DNA from: Rhodospirillales bacterium
GTDB lineage: Bacteria; Pseudomonadota; Alphaproteobacteria; Reyranellales; Reyranellaceae
Assembly (NCBI GenBank): GCA_016185145.1
Contig: JACPOB010000146.1
Coordinates: 1-41,345, forward strand
Direction of reading: 5' to 3'
DNA length: 41,345 nt
Part shown: positions 36,702-41,345 of the stretch, one piece after another
Layout: every line of letters begins with the position of its first letter
How positions within the stretch are numbered: position 1 is the first letter of the stretch
Translations under genes and position numbers: made by a program
Notes under the pieces: generated by a model
Told to the model about the DNA's origin: nothing
Databases searched by the model: none
The model's input: only the letters and a program-made list of their open reading frames with translations

Positions 36702-36736
36702 TATCGCGCATGTGAATGCGCGTAGGTCCGACAAGA

Positions 36737-37576
36737 TCACTTCGTCCACGGGCCGAAGGGCGGCATGTCCTTGCTGGGCTTGAGCGGGAAGTTCGGCGGC
36801 CGCTTCTCGAAGAATGATTTGATGCCTTCCTGCGCATCGGCGCCGGCGGCGAGGTAGCCGACGCATTGCAGATCGAGCGTCACGGCATCGAGCGGGTCCT
36901 GCGCGCCCAACATGCTCCACATCAGCCGGCGGTTGACCGCGGCCGCCACGGACGACGACGTGCTGGCCGCGAATTTCTTCGCCAACGCCCGTGCCGCCGG
37001 CAGCAAATCCTCCGGCGCGTGCACCGATCGCACAAGGCCGCCCTTCAATGCCTCCTCCGCACCGAACAGCTCGGCCGTCATCACCCATTCCTGCGCCTGC
37101 TGCATGCCGACCAGCCGCGGCAGGAACCAGCACGAGCCCGCCTCCATCGCCATGCCGCGCTTGTTGAACACGAAGCCGATGCGGGCCGCGTTGGACATCA
37201 AGCGCAGATCCATCGGCAGGCACATGGTGATGCCGACGCCCACGGCGGCGCCGTTGATCGCCGCGACGATGGGTTTCAGGCAGTTGAAGATCGCCAAGGT
37301 GATCGAATCGCGAGCCTCGCGCTTCTGTGGCTTGCTGCCGTCGTTCCATACCTGGAAGGCGCCGCTGCCGCCGGAAATGTCGGCGCCGGCGCAGAAGGCG
37401 CGGCCGGCGCCGGTGACGACGATCGCCCGCACTTCATCCATCGCATTCACGCCCTGGAAGAAGTCGATCAATTCCTTGCTCATCACCGTGTTGAAGGCAT
37501 TGAGCTTGTCGGGCCGGTTCAGGGTCACGGTCATGACGCCGTCCTCGAGGCTGGTGAGCAAGGTCTCGTAGGTCAT
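36737..37576 (-). CDS. Enoyl-CoA hydratase/isomerase family protein
   Basis: A 279-residue crotonase. LNRPDKLNAFN, the oxyanion-hole segment GRAFCAGADISG (about 58-69) and the second oxyanion segment INGAAVGVGITMCLPMDLR are present. One usual catalytic Glu position falls in KRGMAMEAGSCWFLPRLVG (Glu in AMEAG). The length is slightly above normal because of an insert FQVWNDGSKPQKREARD. It acts on CoA thioesters in fatty or branched acid breakdown. GAGGAA precedes the ATG. It is divergent from a second crotonase gene, with 114 bp between the starts. Confidence 0.93.
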   Translation of the reverse strand: MTYETLLTSLEDGVMTVTLNRPDKLNAFNTVMSKELIDFFQGVNAMDEVRAIVVTGAGRAFCAGADISGGSGAFQVWNDGSKPQKREARDSITLAIFNCLKPIVAAINGAAVGVGITMCLPMDLRLMSNAARIGFVFNKRGMAMEAGSCWFLPRLVGMQQAQEWVMTAELFGAEEALKGGLVRSVHAPEDLLPAARALAKKFAASTSSSVAAAVNRRLMWSMLGAQDPLDAVTLDLQCVGYLAAGADAQEGIKSFFEKRPPNFPLKPSKDMPPFGPWTK

Positions 37577-37690
37577 GGAGATTTCCTCATCCTTCCATTC
37601 CGCTGCGCAAGACCGAATGCCGTTGCGCGACCGCGTAGTTTACGAAACATTCGCCGCAACACAGCCGATCCGCAATCCCGGAGGAAGTCG

Positions 37691-38482
37691 ATGTCCCACC
37701 TGCTGAAATCCGTCGAAGACGGCGTCATGAAGATCACGCTCAACCGTCCCGAGGCGATGAACGCCCTGTCGCGCGACATGATGGGAGGCCTGACCGACGC
37801 GTTGAACGAGGCGGCGGGTTCGCGCGACATCGGCTGCGTGGTGGTGCGCGGCGCCGGCGACAAGGCCTTCTGCGCCGGCGGCGACGTGAAGTCGATGGCG
37901 GCGGGCCGCGACCAGGACAAGACCTACGAGGACAAGGTCCACGACATCCGCATCCGCATGCAGGTTTCCGAGCTGCTGCACGAGATGGGCAAGCCCACCA
38001 TCGCCATGGTCAACGGCGTGGCTGCGGGCGCCGGCCTGTCGCTGGCGCTCGCCGCCGACATGCGGTTCGCCGGCAGGAGCGCGCGCATGACCACGGCGTT
38101 CGCCAAGGTCGGCTTCTCGGGCGATTTCGGCTCGCACTATTTCCTGCACAAGCTCGTCGGCACCGCCAAGGCGCGCGAGCTCTATTTCACCGCCGAGATC
38201 CTGAACGCCGAGCAGATCGAGAAGCTCGGCTTGGCGAACCGCATCGTCGACGACGCCAACCTCGACAGCGAGACCATGGCCTTTGCCAGGAAGCTCGCGG
38301 CCGGCCCGCGCGTCGCCTGGTGGCATGTGAAGAAGAACATGAAGGTGGCGGAGGAGGGCACGCTCTCCGAGGCGCTCGACTCCGAGGCCGCGCGGATGAT
38401 CCGCACCGGCGAGACCGAGGACCACAAGGAAGCCGCCCGCGCCTTCGTCGAAAAGCGCGCTCCGGTGTTCAAGGGGTACTGA
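37691..38482 (+). CDS. Enoyl-CoA hydratase/isomerase family protein
   Basis: A 263-residue crotonase. LNRPEAMNALS, the oxyanion segment DKAFCAGGDVKSM and VNGVAAGAGLSLALAADMR are intact. At the usual second catalytic position the sequence is FSGDFGSHYFLHKLVG, with Asp in place of the second Glu, as in hydratases or isomerases of other specificity. The open frame reads upstream, but GAGGAAGTCG before the ATG at 37691 and the family N-terminus set the start. Paralogue of the divergent neighbour (similar but clearly different in sequence). It ends 5 bp before repeat B. Confidence 0.93.
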   Translation: MSHLLKSVEDGVMKITLNRPEAMNALSRDMMGGLTDALNEAAGSRDIGCVVVRGAGDKAFCAGGDVKSMAAGRDQDKTYEDKVHDIRIRMQVSELLHEMGKPTIAMVNGVAAGAGLSLALAADMRFAGRSARMTTAFAKVGFSGDFGSHYFLHKLVGTAKARELYFTAEILNAEQIEKLGLANRIVDDANLDSETMAFARKLAAGPRVAWWHVKKNMKVAEEGTLSEALDSEAARMIRTGETEDHKEAARAFVEKRAPVFKGY

Positions 38483-38486
38483 CGTA

Positions 38487-38628
38487 CTTCCTCCCCTCCG
38501 CGGAGTCCGCGAAGGGGAGGTGCCCTCGTCTTACGAGGGCGGAGGGGTCATGAGCGGCAGTACGGGTGCTCATGACCCCTCCGTCGCCGTATGACGGCGC
38601 CACCTCCCCAGCTTCGCTGGGGAGGAAG
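38487..38628. repeat. Palindromic repeat family B, copy 2
   Basis: Outer ends CTTCCTCCCC and GGGGAGGAAG are inverted. Inside are CCTCCCC...GGGGAGG, CCCTCGT/ACGAGGG, the long GGAGGGGTCATGAGC / GCTCATGACCCCTCC arms, GTCGCCGT/ACGGCG and CCTCCCCAGC/GCTGGGGAGG. Same architecture as 11240-11379. Its right half is read as the last 18 codons and TGA stop of the minus-strand LivM gene. Confidence 0.9.
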
Positions 38629-39538
38629 TGATGGCACGACCGAGCATCCCCACGACGCCGCGCGGCATCAGCACCATCGCCGCGATCAGCAGCACGGCGT
38701 AGAGCAGCCCCGACAGGCCCTTGCCCAGCCCGGCCAGCAGGTCGGGGAAGAACTGCAGGAACAGCCCGCCGACGATGGCGCCGGCGGGCGAATGCATGCC
38801 GCCGATCACCAGGCCGAACAGCATCTGCACCGACAGCGCGAAGCTGTAGCCGGCGGGCCCGACATAGCCGAACTGGTAGGACGAGAGGCATCCCGCCAGC
38901 GCAAGATAGGCGCCGGCGATGCCCGAGATCGTGGCGCGTACCTCGGCGACGCGGATGCCCTGTGCGGCGGCGGCAAGGTCGTTGTCGCGCGCGGCCAGTA
39001 GGGCTCGTCCCGAGCGGCTGGCGATCAGGTTGCCGGCCAGCCAGACGCCGATCGCCAGCAAGGCCAGCGCCACCATGAAGTTCCAGCGGTCGGCGCTGAT
39101 GCCGCCGGGCGGCGTCGGGAAGTCGAGATAGAGGCCTTGCACGCCGCCGGTCCACTGCTCGATCAGGCGCCAGCGCAGCAGCTGCGGGAAGGCGATGGCG
39201 AAGGCGTAGGTGACCAGCGCCTGTGTCCAGAGACTGTGGCTGCCGGCGATGCGGCCCAGCCCCCAGCCCGCGGCATAGCCCGTCAGCAGCGCTGCCGGCA
39301 GGCCCCAGTAGACCGACAACGGCGTGTGCGTGCCGATGATGGCCGCGCTGTAGCCGCCGACGCCGAACAGCGCGGCCTGGGCGAAGGAGAACTGGCCGCT
39401 CACGCCGCACAGCAGCACCAGGCCCAGGAGCGCGATCGACCAGATCACGGCCTGGCTGAAGCGGAAGACGATGAAATCCGGGAAGCAGAACGAGAGACCG
39501 GCCGCCGCCACGAAGCCCATGGTCCACACGGTCCGCAT
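38570..39538 (-). CDS. LivM-like branched-chain amino acid ABC transporter permease
   Basis: A 322-residue inner-membrane permease of the LivM family. FSFAQAALFGVGGYSAAIIGTH and SRSGRALLAARDNDLAAAAQGI (the EAA-like cytoplasmic loop) are family motifs, and LMPRGVVGMLG marks the normal C-terminal end. Eight to nine hydrophobic segments are visible. The last 18 residues, SSPAKLGRWRRHTATEGS, are encoded by repeat B and replace whatever the native end was. The ATG at 39538 is a guess from family length; no strong ribosome site is visible. LivH and the ATPases are absent, so partners must be elsewhere. Divergent from the VOC gene by 43 bp. Confidence 0.9.
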   Translation of the reverse strand: MRTVWTMGFVAAAGLSFCFPDFIVFRFSQAVIWSIALLGLVLLCGVSGQFSFAQAALFGVGGYSAAIIGTHTPLSVYWGLPAALLTGYAAGWGLGRIAGSHSLWTQALVTYAFAIAFPQLLRWRLIEQWTGGVQGLYLDFPTPPGGISADRWNFMVALALLAIGVWLAGNLIASRSGRALLAARDNDLAAAAQGIRVAEVRATISGIAGAYLALAGCLSSYQFGYVGPAGYSFALSVQMLFGLVIGGMHSPAGAIVGGLFLQFFPDLLAGLGKGLSGLLYAVLLIAAMVLMPRGVVGMLGRAITSSPAKLGRWRRHTATEGS

Positions 39539-39581
39539 GGCGTTACCATAAGGGACAATCGACAGCTTAGGGAGTGGAACG

Positions 39582-40334
39582 ATGAAGCTCAGGCAGTGCG
39601 TCTTCGTAGCCAAGGACCTCGAAAGCTCGCGCGAGGAACTGTGCGACATCCTGGGGATCGAGGTCGCCTATCGCGATCCCGGCGTCGCCAAGTGGGGCCT
39701 GGTCAACGTCGTCTGCCCGATCGGCCACGACTTCCTGGAGATCGTCACGCCCGAGCAGCCCGGCACCTCGGCTGGCCGCTACATCGAGCGGCGCAAGGGC
39801 GATGGCGGCTACATGGTGATCATCCAGGTGCCCGACGCCAAGGCCGAGCGGGCGCGCGTGACCGGGCTCGGCGTGCGTGCCGTCGCCCAGAAGGACCTGC
39901 CCGAATACAACTACACCCACTTCCATCCCTCCGACACGTCGGGCGTGCTGCTGTCGCTCGACACGACCTTCGCGCCGCCCGGCGTCGATCCCAAATTATG
40001 GTGGCCGCCGGCTGAGAAGGACTGGCTGAAGCATGCGCGCTCGGACATCACCAACGGGCTGGCCGGCGTCGAGATCCAGGCCGAGGATCCGGACAAGGCG
40101 GCCGCCCATTGGTCGAAGCTGCTCGATCGTCCGGTGAAGGACGACATCATCCGGCTCGACGATGACGGCGAGATCCGCTTCACGCCGATCGTCGACGGAC
40201 GCGGGCCGGGCGTGTCGGCCTACGACGTGAAGGTGGTCGATCGCGAGCGCGTGCTGGCGGCCGCCAAGAAGCGGCACCGCGATCGCGGACCGGCTCAGGT
40301 CGAGGTCTGCGGCTGCCGCATCAACCTCGTATGA
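39582..40334 (+). CDS. VOC-family (glyoxalase-like) protein
   Basis: A 250-residue protein with two vicinal-oxygen-chelate modules: residues 1-115 (MKLRQCVFVAKDLESSREEL... GHDFLEIVTP) and about 135-245 (ITNGLAGVEIQAEDPDKAAAHW). The first has a possible metal ligand His in IGHDFLEIV; the N-terminal half is the best conserved. The reaction is unknown: the family includes dioxygenases, isomerases and glutathione-dependent detoxifiers. GGGAG precedes the ATG. It overlaps the GST gene that follows by four bases (ATGA), so the two act in one transcript and probably in one pathway. Confidence 0.86.
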   Translation: MKLRQCVFVAKDLESSREELCDILGIEVAYRDPGVAKWGLVNVVCPIGHDFLEIVTPEQPGTSAGRYIERRKGDGGYMVIIQVPDAKAERARVTGLGVRAVAQKDLPEYNYTHFHPSDTSGVLLSLDTTFAPPGVDPKLWWPPAEKDWLKHARSDITNGLAGVEIQAEDPDKAAAHWSKLLDRPVKDDIIRLDDDGEIRFTPIVDGRGPGVSAYDVKVVDRERVLAAAKKRHRDRGPAQVEVCGCRINLV

Positions 40335-41098
40335 GCAGCGGCGCCGCCATGAAGCCAATCCTTATCGTCGGCAGCTACCTGTCTCCCTATGTGCGCAAGG
40401 TCCTGGCCTGTCTCGAGGTCAAGGGCATGGCCTACGAGGTCGACCATATCGTCCCGTTCTTCGGCGACGACCGGTTCTCCAGGCTGAGCCCGCTCAGGCG
40501 CATCCCGGTGCTGGTCGACGGCGACCTCGTGCTGTCGGACTCCTCGGTGATTTGCCAGTACCTCGAGGACAAGCAGCCTTCGCCGGCGCTGTTTCCGCAG
40601 GATATCGCCGACCGTGCCCGCGCACGCTGGCTGGAGGAGTTCGCCGATACGCGCATGGGCGACGTCTTCATCTGGCGCTTCTTCAACCAGATTGCCATCC
40701 GGCCGTCGGTGTGGGGCGAGAAGGGCGATCGCGAACTGGTCGACCGCACGCTCAAGGAGGAGATCCCGGCCGTGCTCGACTATCTCGAGAGCGAGGCGCC
40801 AGTCGACGGCTTCCGGTTCGGCAGCACCTTGTCGGTCGCAGACATCGCCATCGCCGCCTTCTTCCGAAACGCCGGCTGGGTGCGCTTCCAGATCGACGCG
40901 GGGCGCTGGCCCAGGACGGCCGGCTGGATCGGCCGCGTGCTCGCCTCACCGCCGCTCGCGAAGCTCGCCAAGATCGAGGATGCGGTGCTGCGCGTGCCGA
41001 TCGCCGAGCAACGCAATGCGCTCAAGACGCTGGGCGCACCCGTCAGCGCCGAGACCTACGCCGGCGATGCGCCACGTCGCGGGATCATGCCGGTCTAA
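40331..41098 (+). CDS. Glutathione S-transferase family protein
   Basis: A 255-residue GST. The thioredoxin-like domain has GSYLSPYVRKVLACLEVKG (Ser near the thiol site), LRRIPVLVDGD with the cis-proline, and LSDSSVICQYLED. The helical domain holds FGSTLSVADIAIAAFFRNAG, the folding motif. ATG at 40331 overlaps the VOC stop (ATGA), implying translational coupling; Met7 at 40349 is an alternative start closer to family length. Coupling to a glyoxalase-like gene suggests glutathione-dependent detoxification of an aldehyde or ring-opened product, by inference. Confidence 0.91.
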   Translation: MSSGAAMKPILIVGSYLSPYVRKVLACLEVKGMAYEVDHIVPFFGDDRFSRLSPLRRIPVLVDGDLVLSDSSVICQYLEDKQPSPALFPQDIADRARARWLEEFADTRMGDVFIWRFFNQIAIRPSVWGEKGDRELVDRTLKEEIPAVLDYLESEAPVDGFRFGSTLSVADIAIAAFFRNAGWVRFQIDAGRWPRTAGWIGRVLASPPLAKLAKIEDAVLRVPIAEQRNALKTLGAPVSAETYAGDAPRRGIMPV

Positions 41099-41123
41099 GG
41101 CCGCTCATTCTCTTCTTCATGCT

Positions 41124-41206
41124 CCTCTCCCCCTTGGGGGCCCTTGGGGGAGAGGTTGGGTGAGGGGGTGATGCAGGAGACGATCTTCGTGTTGCGCCCC
41201 CTCACC
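41124..41206. repeat. Palindromic repeat, interrupted by the IS630 element
   Basis: CCTCTCCCCC / GGGGGAGAGG form a 10-bp hairpin at 41124-41155. GGTGAGGGGG at 41159-41168 is the exact inverse of CCCCCTCACC at 41197-41206. The right side of a full element should continue into an arm inverse to GGTTGGG and GAGAGG, but the sequence becomes IS DNA right after a TA at 41207-41208. The repeat was therefore probably whole before insertion. Confidence 0.7.
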
Positions 41207-41208
41207 TA

Positions 41209-41345
41209 GTGTCCTGATTCCTAAGTTCGCCGCAAAGCGGCCTGTGTGTCGAGAGTCCGCCGGCAGAATCGATTGATAGCGGCGAGAATATCATCGGCGG
41301 ACTTGGTCCAGCGAAAGGGTTTGGGTTGGGCATTGTGTGCGTCGA
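41209..41345. mobile_element. IS630-family insertion sequence, left end only
   Basis: The end of the element begins GTGTCCTGATTCCTAAG directly after TA, the dinucleotide that IS630/Tc1-mariner elements duplicate. The transposase gene runs outward on the minus strand and is cut by the window edge. The other end is not visible. Confidence 0.75.
41221..41345 (-). CDS. IS630-family transposase, C-terminal fragment
   Basis: The minus strand reads DAHNAQPKPFRWTKSADDIL then AAINRFCRRTLDTQAALRRT and a TAG stop at 41221-41223. The segment NAxPKPFxWTKSADxILA is the usual C-terminal end of IS630-type DDE transposases. The catalytic core lies beyond the window edge. The stop codon lies 12 bases from the element's end, normal for this family. 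It is incomplete only because the window stops. Confidence 0.8.
   Translation of the reverse strand, partial: DAHNAQPKPFRWTKSADDILAAINRFCRRTLDTQAALRRT

Noticed and set aside
38570..39649. Longer N-terminus for LivM beginning at 39649
   Set aside because: The 37 extra residues overlap the divergent VOC gene and are not hydrophobic or family-like.

Overview
The window is GC-rich, densely coded DNA from an alphaproteobacterium, probably a soil or water organism of the Reyranella/Bradyrhizobium type. That placement is inferred from codon and GC character, the Bug-type binding protein, the mix of GST, P450 and enoyl-CoA hydratase genes, and the many palindromic intergenic repeats. No marker gene proves the genus. 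I see no tRNA, rRNA, CRISPR array or prophage. The only mobile element is the end of an IS630-family insertion sequence, cut by the right edge.

Layout. 0.1-3.1 kb: flavin reductase, glutathione S-transferase and a PiT phosphate transporter. 3.3-6.7 kb: a large sedolisin-type (S53) protease with a DUF4114-like C-terminus and no signal peptide, followed at 3 bp by a small membrane protein. 6.9-11.2 kb: full-length Lhr helicase. 11.4-13.7 kb: an IclR regulator divergent from an HpaB-type flavin monooxygenase, with a perfect palindrome over the regulator's start codon. 13.8-15.1 kb: a repeat-rich RTX-like secreted protein. 15.1-15.7 kb: a gap with a strong promoter-like sequence, hairpins and a 9-nt repeat array. 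15.7-23.1 kb: an orphan branched-chain-type ABC binding protein, an SDR, an orphan O-antigen-ligase-like protein, a PEBP protein, an amidohydrolase and a DHA2-type efflux pump. 23.1-26.3 kb: a TetR regulator divergent, across a clear operator, from a Bug binding protein that overlaps an acyl-CoA carboxyltransferase gene. 26.4-27.2 kb: a Tat-exported nicotinamidase.

27.3-30.7 kb holds the most intriguing unit: three co-directional genes for a secreted caspase-fold protein that has lost both catalytic residues and carries a peptidoglycan-binding domain, a membrane sensor with a c-type haem motif and HAMP domain, and a soluble Ser/Thr kinase with a duplicated C-terminal module. I read it as an uncharacterised envelope/redox signalling system. 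30.8-41.1 kb is accessory catabolism: quinone oxidoreductase, cytochrome P450, GNAT acetyltransferase, a frameshifted glyoxalase, an unrecognised 536-residue protein, a decayed pyruvate-oxidase pseudogene, two divergent enoyl-CoA hydratases, an orphan LivM permease, and a coupled VOC/GST pair.

At least five families of palindromic, REP-like intergenic repeats sit between genes, each in one to four copies. One supplies the last codons and stop of the LivM gene; another appears to have been the target of the IS630 insertion. Several regulators and pumps have clear local circuits (IclR/HpaB, TetR/Bug). Many transport genes are orphans whose partners must lie elsewhere.
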